Source of the DNA: Nissolia schottii
Taxonomy: Eukaryota > Streptophyta > Magnoliopsida > Fabales > Fabaceae
Direction: 5' to 3'
NCBI GenBank assembly: GCA_003254905.1
Contig: QANU01001262.1
Span: forward strand, 886,485 to 950,484
Length of the DNA: 64,000 nt
Shown in pieces: positions 1 through 11,287 of the stretch. The translations under genes were made by a program, and so were the position numbers. The notes below the pieces were generated by a model. The model had not been told where the DNA came from. It ran no database searches and saw only the letters and a program-made list of their open reading frames with translations. Positions within the stretch are counted from its first letter, which is position 1. Each line of letters starts with the position of its first letter.

Positions 1-1653
1 TCCACAACCAGAGAGACCTGAACAAGTGGAAAGAGCATAATGTCATAGTCAGCATGTCCATTTGTATACTTAGGAACTTAAGGCCTGTTTGATTTTTGTT
101 ATTATTTTCTGTTTTTAGTCTATTTTGTATTTGTTCAGTGTTTTGTGAAGTAGATATTGAGAACATGGCACAACATTTTCGGGTTTTCATTAACTCTTTC
201 ACAAAATCCTATAGAAAATAGATTGAAAATGTGAAATGAAAACTCAAACTGAATGGACGGACTTTATTGTTGCTTTTTTATCTTTGGTTGTTCAAATTCA
301 TCATTCTGCTTTTACTATCTTTTTGTTGATCATCTGCATTCTGCAATCACCAAGTTTGCTCAATCATGAGGTAATGATATTTAGGGTTAAACATGATTGC
401 AATCACCAAGTTTGCTCAAGTACTTTGATTTTGATTGTAAAATATGGCACATTTGAAGATCTACAAGGCTCTGAAGGCAAAAGCCCCCTTGTTCTAGAAT
501 CTTTGTTAAACAAATAGAAAGCAATTTCAGAGGACTTTGTATAAAAAGGAATGAGATTAGATTATGCTTTAAAGTTTCTAGGGACTTTGGCTTACTTTGT
601 GGCTTCATTGGTATAAAAAGTTCATAATAACATGATTTGATAAAATAATATAAAAATTACTTGCAGTAAACTGAAACTGAAGAGAGTAATATTTGATAAA
701 ATTGTTTTTCAAAATTTATAATACTTATAATGAACAAAAATATTAAAAAGAGCAATTAATAGATATAATAAAGATAAATATTTAAAATTATATTAGTAAT
801 TCTCAGAAAACACACAAATAATTTTAGAAAGTACTTGAGAGCTCGCAAAAGTAAACATGATTTTTAAGAGGTAGAAACCAAATTATAATTATTAAAGAAG
901 AATGTGTTTATAAATAACATGATAATTATGTTATTTTAAAATATTTACTTTATTGAAAATAATATTTATATAAATATTTTTTTTGTGAAGTAATTCTTTA
1001 TATACTCAATTATATTTTTTTCTTATAAAATATTTTAACATTTAACGCATTTAATGAATTTTAATATTTTTATAATCACGATAACTACTTAATTAGCTAA
1101 AGTTATTTTTTTAAATAGAAAAATTAACAAGTATCTTGTAAGTTTTACTCTCTTTGTCCCCTTTTCTATTGCGAATTTCTATTTAAAAATTTATCTAAAA
1201 TGATTTGTTATTTAATTAGATAAAAGAAACATTAAATATCTTTTTTACACTAATACTCTTAATATCTCTTATTTTCCCAATAATATAACCATCTATAGTA
1301 TTACTAGTTACTCAAGATTTATTTAATTTAAACAGTTTATATTTTATTTATCTTAACGATAATTAAATAATTTATTAATTTATGTAGTTATATCAAAAGT
1401 GAGAAAAAAATTGGATAAAATGATGAAATTTTTTTATTATATTCATTGCATTGAAGAAGTATTTAAGCTTTTATACTAAAAACAGAAAAACCCCTTTTCA
1501 CACTCTTTAGCAAAATTCTTTTAATTTAACTTGTTCACAATCATTTAATATTTATAGTATATTTTCAACTCAATTATCATTTCTTCCCATAAATAAAAAA
1601 ATAAAAAACCTCAATTGTCATTTTCTATTTGTCCTTTAACTTCTTCAAGAAGA
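1..1653. other. AT-rich spacer before the assembly gap
   Basis: I see no convincing gene here. The two short ORFs near 236-608 overlap on opposite strands, lack splice context and resemble no family I know. From about 640 the sequence is strongly AT-rich. Around 1144-1175 a stretch resembling the end of a Stowaway-type MITE is visible, but I could not pair it with a second end. Confidence 0.5.
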
Positions 1654-2411
1654 NNNNNNNNNNNNNNNNNNNNNNNNNNNNNNNNNNNNNNNNNNNNNNN
1701 NNNNNNNNNNNNNNNNNNNNNNNNNNNNNNNNNNNNNNNNNNNNNNNNNNNNNNNNNNNNNNNNNNNNNNNNNNNNNNNNNNNNNNNNNNNNNNNNNNNN
1801 NNNNNNNNNNNNNNNNNNNNNNNNNNNNNNNNNNNNNNNNNNNNNNNNNNNNNNNNNNNNNNNNNNNNNNNNNNNNNNNNNNNNNNNNNNNNNNNNNNNN
1901 NNNNNNNNNNNNNNNNNNNNNNNNNNNNNNNNNNNNNNNNNNNNNNNNNNNNNNNNNNNNNNNNNNNNNNNNNNNNNNNNNNNNNNNNNNNNNNNNNNNN
2001 NNNNNNNNNNNNNNNNNNNNNNNNNNNNNNNNNNNNNNNNNNNNNNNNNNNNNNNNNNNNNNNNNNNNNNNNNNNNNNNNNNNNNNNNNNNNNNNNNNNN
2101 NNNNNNNNNNNNNNNNNNNNNNNNNNNNNNNNNNNNNNNNNNNNNNNNNNNNNNNNNNNNNNNNNNNNNNNNNNNNNNNNNNNNNNNNNNNNNNNNNNNN
2201 NNNNNNNNNNNNNNNNNNNNNNNNNNNNNNNNNNNNNNNNNNNNNNNNNNNNNNNNNNNNNNNNNNNNNNNNNNNNNNNNNNNNNNNNNNNNNNNNNNNN
2301 NNNNNNNNNNNNNNNNNNNNNNNNNNNNNNNNNNNNNNNNNNNNNNNNNNNNNNNNNNNNNNNNNNNNNNNNNNNNNNNNNNNNNNNNNNNNNNNNNNNN
2401 NNNNNNNNNNN
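1654..2411. other. Assembly gap (run of N)
   Basis: All bases are N. Long open frames across this stretch are artefacts of the unknown bases. The gap could hide an upstream exon of the gene beginning near 3149. Confidence 0.99.
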
Positions 2412-2597
2412 CCCCCCCTTCATAATTCATCTTTTATATTGTGAGCTTTAACATTTTTATTTTGCATTATTGAAGTGGTAAATGCTGTTCTGTTACTATT
2501 GTCTATTGTTGCATAATTCATGCAACATATAAACAGCAAGCTTTGATAATCTGCCCCTTTTGATAGTAAGATGGGAAAATGAACTCTGACATTAATG

Positions 2598-2787
2598 GTG
2601 AGTTTGTGAGTTAGGTTTAAAAGGGGAAGGAATGGTTTTGATGGGCTTAGTCATGGTTTTTACATGTCAAAATCATAACCAAGCCCCTCAAAACCTTTCT
2701 TTTCCCTCCTAACATGTCAAAATCATAACTAAGTCATTCAAAACCTTTCATTTACCTTCTAAACCCAACTCGCAAACATATCCTAAG
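2598..2787. repeat. Foldback repeat, MITE-like
   Basis: The left arm at about 2598-2668 matches the reverse complement of about 2708-2787. Shared blocks include the gagtt(a/g)ggttta region, the ggttttga region and the tgacatg end. The central part repeats the right-arm core once more (copies near 2665 and 2713). This looks like a small non-autonomous foldback element. I could not define a target-site duplication. Confidence 0.55.
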
Positions 2788-3028
2788 AGTCCATCTAATC
2801 ATCTGGAAATGGTTGGAATTTAGCATTTTAGCCTAATTCATAAGTAAGCAGTGACTGATGTCAGCAACATTTTAACCTTTGTGAAGATAAAGATGATCAT
2901 TTACGTTTTTTTTGGACAAAAATGATCATTTTCATGTCAGCTGGTTGGCATTTGCTTCGCAAAATGAAAATGATTCCAGTAGTAGGTTTTTTAAGTTTTA
3001 GAAAATGTAATTGCACTTATAATACATG

Positions 3029-3056
3029 TTTAGGGTTTAGGGTTTAGGGTTTAGGG
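3029..3056 (+). repeat. Interstitial telomere-type repeat, four units
   Basis: Four perfect head-to-tail copies of the plant telomere heptamer TTTAGGG lie about 90 bases upstream of the first splice acceptor of the next gene. A short run like this is not a telomere. In plants such telo-box motifs also occur near transcription starts of highly expressed genes, so it may be promoter or 5' leader sequence. Confidence 0.85.
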
Positions 3057-3148
3057 CTTTGCATGTGCTAATCCAATAACATGTACACCCTTATGTGCTT
3101 GCAACTTGCAAGGTATGTTCATAAGTTAACAGTTTCCTTTTATTACAG

Positions 3149-3786
3149 TTGTGAGAAGCAAAATGAATCTTTGGAGAATGATATGCCACTGGAAAGTAAT
3201 GCCTCTGGGGATATGATGAAGAATAACACCTTTAATCTTCAGCCAGTGTCACCTTATACTTTTGGCGAAGGTTTGCCATATGCTCCTGAAGGATGGCCTA
3301 ATCCTGGTGACATATGGGGCTGGAGAGTGGGAAATAGAACAAACAAGGCTGGTGACTACATTGACAGATTCCTGTATCTTCCAAGATCACCGGAGAATCC
3401 TTCTTGGAAAAGATTGCGCCTTCAAAGCAAGCCTGAGGTTGAACGTTATATTAAAAAAAAATTTCCCAACATGGAAATTGGAGCTTTCTTTGCCTTATTT
3501 AGCTGGAAGGTTCCCTCTACTAAATTATCCCCCACTGAAGGTTAGCCTGCAATAGTGAAAATGGAACAGTTTTACTATTCATTGTTTATTTGTTTATTTA
3601 TTCATTCTGTTTTGTATATCGTCCTTGTTTTCCATAGTTTAAGAGGACCATTTTTGTTTTTTGTTATTTTATTTTATTTTGTATTTTGTTCCATTTTAAA
3701 GTCAGTCTATGTGTTGCTACTGTTCTTCCATGATTGTAATAAGCCCTTGAATTCTCAAACATTCATTCCCACCAAAAGGGTTGAGA

Positions 3787-3822
<36 letters not shown>

Positions 3823-5263
3823 TTGTCAATTGTCTGTCTTCTTTACTTCTTGTATAAGTATGAAAAATGGGATGTTAGTGATCACTTAGATTGGGTAAAT
3901 TTCTTCTATTTCTTATTATTAATAGCTGGTTAGTTTTTTTCTTGGTTTTTTAATAGCTAGAAAAATGAAGGTTATTAGGTGAACATTCTAGCCTTGGGAG
4001 GAGCAAATACCTCATATGGCACAGATAGAATCTGAAATAATTTTGGTATGAAATTTGTGGTTGTGGAATAAATTGGGATACTCTTATCAGAAGGAGGTTG
4101 ACTGCTAGCTTATATGTGTATCTCTCTGCAACTTTATGGCCGCTATGCTTACTTCATTTCATATGTTTGATATTTCCAATGTATGTTAATTTGCCTATCT
4201 TACCTTTGTAGCTGCTCCTGCTCCTGTAAAATTACTGGATACTGGAAAATATGCAACAGAAGATATTGCAATTGCGAAAGATCTAAAGCGGAAAGCACAT
4301 GTTTGCAGTCTACCTACTCGGAAATCTTGCAGACTGGTCCACGCCTGTCCGCATCTTCTGGCTGCTAACGACATAGTTGATTTGTGCTCTCTACGTGGAG
4401 AGGCTAATATTGAGTCTACCAATGATTTGAAAGTTACCTCAAATGCTGAGTTGGGTCAACCTTTAAGCAACACTATTGGTCAGCCCGAAAATAGCTTCCT
4501 TGCTGCTTGTAACTCAGCTGACTGTAAAGAAGAATCTATCAATGTGACTATTGCAGAGAACTTCGATGACTATCTTTGTACTTTGGAGGACATCCTTGTT
4601 CTGCCTCGTACGGAGACTTCATTATCTGATTCTCTGGTTCCTGCTATCAATTTGGAAACTGAAATGGCCGAGCGCAGAGCAAAGCTTTCTTCCCTTCTTG
4701 CTGTGGACTTCTCCTCTTTGGTCTCTTCTGAAAATCTTGCAGAAGTCGCAAAACTTGCATTGCAACTTCGGAAAGACCCTAACCTTAACATTGATCAGTT
4801 GATAAAGCTAAAGTTAGTGGAAGAAATTCCGCTTGTGAGCGAGGCATTCAAGGAGGCCAAGGGCAACATTGAAGAGGCAGACAAGTTCTTTGCTGATCTT
4901 GAGGCAAAGAAGCTCAAGGTTCCTTCCATGAAAAAAGAGTACAGTGAATTGAAGGACAAAGTTGCACAGGTCCAGGTGGAAATAGAGAAAAGCTCATCTG
5001 CCATTCAAGAAATCGACGATCAAATCTCGCAACTTCAATCGAAGCGGAGTGAGATGTCTGGTGCACTTGAAGCCATGCACAAGAAAAAACTGGAGCTGTG
5101 TTCTACTCAAGCAATGCTTGCCAACTCAATTCCAGCCATTGTTGGTAAGATTCAGAATGCAAATTCCGAAATGCCAACATGGGACTTGAAGAAAGCCAAT
5201 TGTGCCAAGCGTGTTGCTGAGATACAAGAAAGGTTCATCACTTTAAGAGGGTTAACATTTTGA
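3149..5263 (+). CDS. Protein with N-terminal domain shared with its PHD neighbour (DUF7081-like), helical C-terminus
   Basis: Two exons are clear. Exon a runs from an acceptor (ttattacag) at 3148 to 3540, where the donor is gttag. Exon b is 4212-5263. The reading frame passes through the junction in phase 1, giving ...SPTE|AAPAPVK.... The first in-frame ATG in exon a is at 3183, which gives 469 residues. The frame is open back to 3149, so an upstream exon is possible, perhaps in the N gap. Residues about 20-115 carry a domain with GEGLPYAPE, GDIWGWR, DRFLYLP and VERYIKKKFP, nearly the same as in the gene at 6557; I associate it with plant DUF7081. The rest is charged and helical, with a probable coiled coil in the last 130 residues. 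No PHD or RING cysteines are present, unlike the neighbour. Function is unknown; a nuclear or chromatin role is only inferred from the paralogue. Confidence 0.75.
3788..3819. repeat. (AC)n microsatellite
   Basis: About sixteen uninterrupted AC dinucleotides lie in the intron of the two-exon gene at 3149-5263. Confidence 0.95.
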
Positions 5264-6556
5264 TCATACTCTTCTGGAAATTCTCGTGTTGAGGCAACAC
5301 TTGTGGATTGGTATGGCGCTGTAGATAATATATATATATATATCTTTTTGATATGCTACAGATGGGTCTACATCTATCTATATCTAATGTTCTGAAAATA
5401 TAATTGACCTTACGACTTTGTGACTAGCATGTGGTGAATTTCAATTATATATATATATTATTCTAAGTTACAAAAAGTTCAATTATTTTGCAGCCTACAT
5501 GCATTGATTGGCTCAGACATGTGTGAATGTCTTGATAGGCCTCTAAACTTTTCACCAATGTTTACATTGGTCTTTTTTGAACATTTTAAACATTGTCTTG
5601 GTTAATTCTTCCATTAGAAATTTTTTGGGATTAAAAATAATAACGTATTAATTGGTGGCTTATTTTGACGAGGGATCAAAATAGATACTAGTAAAAAGTT
5701 AGTTCATAGACTAATTTTTCATATTTTGGCATATTTTCAAGCATGACATATTTTAGTGAACCAATAGTTTTTGTTTTAGTCACTGTGAGTAGGGGCCACT
5801 TCTTGATCAATAAATAAAATTGTCAAAGGAGTGTTAGTGGAGTAGGTTGAAACCCCTACAGCCTCTTGTGACAAATATGATATCCTTACTTGACTAATCT
5901 TACTCTTTAATAGGCTTTTATAATTTTTTTTACACAAGAATCACATTTTTCTTACGTGGAAATATGGATCATTGCATAGTGTTTAACAGAGTACAATCAT
6001 GGGTTAGAAAGAGAAAATTGACCTGCGGATTCTTTTCTAATTCGGTGGAGACCTCTTCCGCCGATTCATTATAAGTTGAACACTGATGTTTGTAAGGTGG
6101 GTGATGGAAGTTGGGGTGCATGCAGGGGCTATTTTAATTTATCCTTCTCCTTTTATTTTATTTTTTCTCAACTCTCCGTATTTGGATGTAGTTATTTTTT
6201 AAAACTATTATTTTCAATTGATCAAACCATAAACTCCATTATACCAAAGAAAAATAAAACCATAAACCCTACTTCCTATGTCCTAAGCTGTTATTGCGCA
6301 TGGCATATTTTCTGATATGTTTCCAAACACTGTAAAAGTCTGGTTTTCATTATCAATAATGTAACGAAGAAAATTGAGAAAATCTTCCATTTGATAAAAT
6401 TTGAAAATAAATTGTGAGTGGACGTATTATCTCGGAAAGAAGAACAAGTACACGTGTAGCACAAGTCAGAAATGTAACGAAACCCCTACTTGGGCGACCC
6501 TACCATTATAAGAACCCTTTACGGTCTTTCATTTCAACGTTTCCCAGCGTAGTGCG
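5264..6556. other. Spacer and promoter between the two paralogues
   Basis: This is the 3' flank of the upstream gene, with short TA runs near 5328 and 5445, followed by AT-rich spacer and the promoter of the gene at 6557. No coding exon is convincing. A CACGTG G-box sits at 6451-6456 and a TATA-like ttataag near 6504, about 50 bases before the ATG. Confidence 0.55.
6451..6510 (+). promoter_or_regulatory. G-box and TATA-like element
   Basis: CACGTG at 6451-6456, in the context ACACGTGT, is a perfect G-box core as bound by plant bZIP and bHLH factors. The TATA-like ttataag near 6504 is placed to serve the ATG at 6557. Use of either site is inferred. Confidence 0.45.
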
Positions 6557-9500
6557 ATGGAGTCCAACAACGGCAGAGCGATCAACAGCAAGCTCAACTT
6601 CCTGCCGGTGGCGGCGCCGGAAGAGTACGGCGAGGGACGTCCCTACGCGCCGGAGAATTTCCCGGAGCAGGGAGACGTTTGGGGATGGAGAACCGGACGG
6701 AGAGTTGCGCCGAGCGGCAACTTTCAGGACCGTTACCTGTACCTTCCCGATCGCCTGAACCGGTTGGAGAACACAGGGTCGAGCCGCAAGCAGAAACACA
6801 TCTTCGCCAGCAAGCTCGCCGTTGAACGCTACATCAAGGCTAAGTACCCTGCCACTGATATCGACGCCTTCTTCGCCTCCTTCAGCTGGAGAATTCCCGC
6901 CACATTAGGTCTCTCTCTCTCTCTCTGTGTTGCTCATTATCTTCTCTTTTCTTGTAGTAATAATCTATGAAGCTGTTGCAATTTCATTTTGTTAGATTGA
7001 GTTTAAACGTAGCTGTTTTTTCATTTTCATTATTGTATATGGAATCTGTTATTGTGCTCTGTTTAGACTTTGTTTCTTGATTTAATCGGCGTCACTAGAC
7101 AGTGTGTTGTGGTTTTCCTGATTCTGCAATGTGTTTGTATTGCAATTTGTCTTGATCGATTCCGCTGTCTATGTGGATGTTAAGATGGAATAATGTGTGG
7201 AATTCAAATCTCTGCTGAGTTCTATTGTTGAGTGGCTCTTCCATTTTCCTGGTGTGTTTAGTTTCAATTAAATTATGATAAGGATATATATGTAGATAGA
7301 TTATTTAAATTGTATCTACCAAGATGTTAATTTGATTGCAAAACATGATAATTATTAGGCCGGCAAGTTTCCTTCGTAAGATAAATACTATTTTTTTTTC
7401 CCTTTCTGGAAAATGATTTTCGGCACGAAAAGAATTTTGAACAATGAATGTTTACGAATGACATGGCATTCTATGTGTGGGGTCCGCCCTTCTCACTCCA
7501 CGAAGCCCTCGATACATTCAGCGCTGCTGGGAAGGCTATATATGAAGCCGCTGACCAATTGTTGGATTAGGGCATCTAGCCGAAAATGACGCCACCATCG
7601 AGGCTCATGACTGGAAGGTATCCATGTTGCAGAGAATGTGGCGGAGATTTTAGGCCACCGTCTGTAGAGTCCCATGGATGCAATAGTTTTCAAACTCTTT
7701 GGCGAGGTTCGGAATTATATTTATGTTGTTCTCTGATTGCACGTACTTGCTGTGCCGTGAAATTACTATACATGATTATACTGCATTGCTTCTTTGTCAA
7801 TGTGTTAACTGTTGCCTTCATAGCTCTTGTACTGGTGACTCAGTAAAAAATATGATCATTATGCAGTGATCAGTGATCCTAAATGTATCGAGTATTTTTC
7901 TCTTAATTTCTAAGCTGCTCAAAGGAAGGGAAAGGGTTTTTTGTTTTTATTTTTAAATATTTCTAGTTTATGTGTAATGATTCTTCTTACCCTGCACCTT
8001 GAAGAGTAATCTCACATGGTGCTGCAAACTTTTGGGTTTTCCAGAGGCTAGGTTGTGATGTGATTGATTTGTTTGAAAGTTGGGACTACTCAAATATGCC
8101 TTGAGCAAACAAAATCATTCTAATTGGAAAAGATAACATAAACAGTGTTTTTGTGCTCTAAAATCATACCTTCTCGTGGTTGTATAAGACCGATGTGTCG
8201 TGTGGAGGAGTAGCAAGTTCGTTTGAAAGAAGGATAGAAACAGGTGTTATTTCTGATTTAGGGTTTTTATTGTTTTAATTATTATTATTATTATTATATT
8301 AAACTGAATTAGTTAGAAAAAAAAATTGAAATTAAAATCCATGACATTTGTGGCTTTTTCGTATAATAAATGGCTTTTGAGCCATATACCAATGGGACAT
8401 ACAGCATCTTGCATTGTTTGGTAATCTGATTGATTAGACTTACAAAATTATTCACAATTTGGATTCCAATTCCATCTTAGTCGTTTTGATGCTTTTTTCC
8501 CCTCTGACCGTTAACATCAGCTGTTCCCAATTCCAACTTGGATTTGCGCCATGTTGATGTGTTGAATGAATCTGCATCTTAAGATGCTCAAATTGCTAAA
8601 TAACCACTGATGTTGTTCTACATTGTAGGCAATGTGGTGCCTATAGCTGCTGTGCCTCTTAAGCAGGTAGCAGTAGCAGAACTGTCGGAATCTGATGCTG
8701 ACACTGTTAAATGTAAAGCTGGGAATAAGATGTGCGAAAGCCTGATACTTGAAGAAGTTGAAAAATATTCACCGTTCATGCCTTGTGATATCTGCTGTTC
8801 TGAAGCTGGTTTTTGCCGTGATTGTTGCTGCATTCTTTGTTGCAAAACGGTTAGTTCAGCTTATGGTGGCTATAGTTTCATCAAGTGCCTAGTAAAGATT
8901 GGTGAGGAGGGTATATGCGGTCATGTTACTCATATGGAATGTGCTCTTCGATCCTACATGGCTGGCACGGTTGGAGGAAGTATTGGGTTAGATGCTGAGT
9001 TTCTTTGCCGACGCTGTGATGAGAGGACTGATCTGATTTCTCATGTTAACAAGCTTCTCCAAACATGTAAAGATGCTGATTTGGATGATGAAATTCGGAA
9101 GAAGATTCTAAATCTTGGTGCTTGTCTGTTACGTGGTTCACAGAAAGCTGCTGCAAAGGAGCTGCTCAGTCATATTGAATTGGCCATCTCAAAGGTATCT
9201 ATAAATGATCATTAGAGGAAAGAAATAACAGCTGTCTTACTTTTTTCCCTTTAACATTTGTAAAAGCTTATGACCAATTTGAGAGTTTACGTCAGCTTAA
9301 ATTTGGGACTAATCTTGAAGATGTCTTGAAGGTGGATGACAAGCTTGCTGCTCATTCTGCTGGTATGAATCTTCTCTTATTAAGTAGTTGCCAAATTATT
9401 GACTACTTTTGACTGCTAGAATTGCATTGGTTGCATGATTTGTCTCGGCACCTTTGTCTTAGTATTGAATATTGTGTTTATAAACAGACTTACCAGATCA

Positions 9501-9912
9501 TGGCAATGATGTGATGGAAGTTACGGTCAACGAAAGCCTTTCAGATGTTAGAGTAGGGGAAGAATCTTATGATCTTCTGCCTCATTCATTAAAACTTGAG
9601 GCTGAGGTTGACGAGGTTCTCTATGCTCTTAGAAAGTCACAGGAGTTTGAATACAAAGTAGCCGAAGAAAAACTTCAATCGCACAAGACTTATTTACAAA
9701 ACTTGTATCAGCAACTGGGCTGCGAGAAGTCCGAATTGGCAAGTCAAAACTCATCTCGTTCAGATGTCTTGGTTCGTGCTGTCAGAGAAAGGGAAGAACA
9801 GATAAGAAGGGAAGAGATGAAATTCGAAGTTATGAAGAAGGTAGCCCATGGCTTTGGCGGGACGTCCAGAGATGTTTTAAAGGATCATTTTGGCATAGAA
9901 AGTGCAGATTAA
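6557..9912 (+). CDS. OBERON-type PHD finger protein with DUF7081-like N-terminus
   Basis: Exons are 6557-6908, 8629-9194, 9296-9362 and 9488-9912. All junctions have GT/AG and keep frame, giving 469 residues. Residues about 10-117 carry the domain shared with the gene at 3149 (GEGRPYAPE, GDVWGWR, VERYIKAKYP). Exon 2 encodes a cysteine/histidine-rich module, CDICC...CRDCCCILCC...CGHVTHMEC...CRRC, the spacing expected of an OBERON-like PHD zinc finger; this family acts in the nucleus on chromatin and transcription. The last exon is charged and probably coiled-coil (REREEQIRREEMKFEV). The third acceptor is the gtcag at 9295; an upstream AG at 9275 would break the frame. Intron 1 is 1.7 kb and holds a coding-like fragment near 7490-7690. 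OBE1-4 of Arabidopsis are larger, so this is a shorter family member. Confidence 0.85.
7478..7700 (+). pseudogene. Coding-like fragment inside intron 1 of the PHD gene
   Basis: This stretch is richer in G+C than the rest of the intron. One plus-strand frame reads SLHEALDTFSAAGKAIYEAA followed by DQLLD and a stop. After a short break a second piece reads ENDATIEAHDWKVSMLQRM and then a stop. The amino-acid make-up looks like real protein, not random translation, so I read it as a decayed gene fragment carried into the intron. I do not recognise the parent. Confidence 0.35.
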
Positions 9913-11287
9913 ATTTATAAATCTGATTTAGACAATTTGATTTTTATTTTTTTTTTTTTGGAATAAGCTACCGTGAATACTGATTATCTCGGTTTTATAA
10001 TAAGATTTTCGGTTTGCGGATTATCTGTGTTAGTCTTGTGTTGATCTAAGAATTTTCCGTTGGTTTATTATCCTCGGTGGACTAAGATTTTGAAGTCTAT
10101 TATGCACTCGTCCGGGCCTAGATTCAAGGATTTCAGTGCATGGCCATATGGCCTTGCAGGCCTTGCCACCCTCAAAAACTATACCATGCGGTGACAAGCA
10201 CAGGCCACATGATTAGCAGCCAGTTTCATTTTATGAGGTGCAATTCATCTTTGCCCCTAAACCTTACGTAATATTCTAGAGGTAAGGGCAAAACTTGTGG
10301 CCTTGGATTCCTCTCCACAAGAAGTAATGGCAGGCTAATATCACTTTGGTTTCCAATCAATGAATATGGTCATGGAAGCCTGAATACGAGAGTAAATTAT
10401 CAATTTTGTTTCAAAAGTTAGCAGTATTCGTTAAATTTATCTTTAAAATTGTCAAAAATTAATTAAATTGTTTTTTTGACGTAAATCAAATTAATTCCTC
10501 TCAAAAACTAATTTAATCAATTTTTGATAACTTTAAAAATAAATTTAATATTTTTTATAACTTAGGGACAAAATTAATGTATGCTACCAACGTATTTGAT
10601 GTTTTACTCAAATTCAATCCTTTAACATACAAAATGGTTTGTTCCCTTGGTTTTAAAAAGGGCAAATTACCTTTGTTTTTTTGGCCCAAAGTGAGTTGGT
10701 ATTAAAAGAAAAAACAGTATTTTATAATTAAAGACCCCTTTCTTTTTCTTAAGGAGTGTAAAACTACTGTAAAAATATCAACCAAAATATGTCATCCTCA
10801 CTATTAGCAATAATTTTAGCATTATGCACAGCAAACATTTCCATGTGTTCTGAGGCCTATGCACAACTCAATGGTTCCTAGCTCAGCACTAAGTACTAAC
10901 AACATCAAGGAAAAAAGAAACGTGGATACATACACCTTAAGCACAAACCTCATTGCGACAAATGCAATTTTCGAAGTATATAAAAAGAAATACAACATCA
11001 AGGAGAAAGAAAAGTGGATACATACACTTTCAGGCTCAAGAAATATGAAACAAAATATGAAACAGATAAGAAAAACAGATCAAGAAAGTTTGATAACGAA
11101 TAATCTCAGATATATCTTCCAAATACCATGATATTACCCAGTGAACGAAAATTAACATACAAGGAGCACTCTCCTTTCTGCAATACTGTTTTCAAGAAGG
11201 GCATCAAATCCAAAAGTTGCTAAGAAAACAAAAGCGCACAACTTTTGTAATCCTAACATATTTACTTCTGCAACTGTTAGCAGACAG
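9913..11287. other. Spacer between converging genes
   Basis: The 3' ends of the PHD gene (plus strand) and the six-exon gene (minus strand) face each other here. The sequence is AT-rich. The ORF at 10859-11131 has no family resemblance or splice context. I see nothing else to annotate. Confidence 0.5.

Noticed and set aside
1611..2451. Long open frames across 1611-2451 on both strands
   Set aside because: They consist almost wholly of N and are artefacts of the gap.
9275..9295. Alternative acceptor (taaaag) for exon 3 of the PHD gene
   Set aside because: It would shift the frame; the gtcag at 9295 joins ISK to LKFGTNLED in phase 0.
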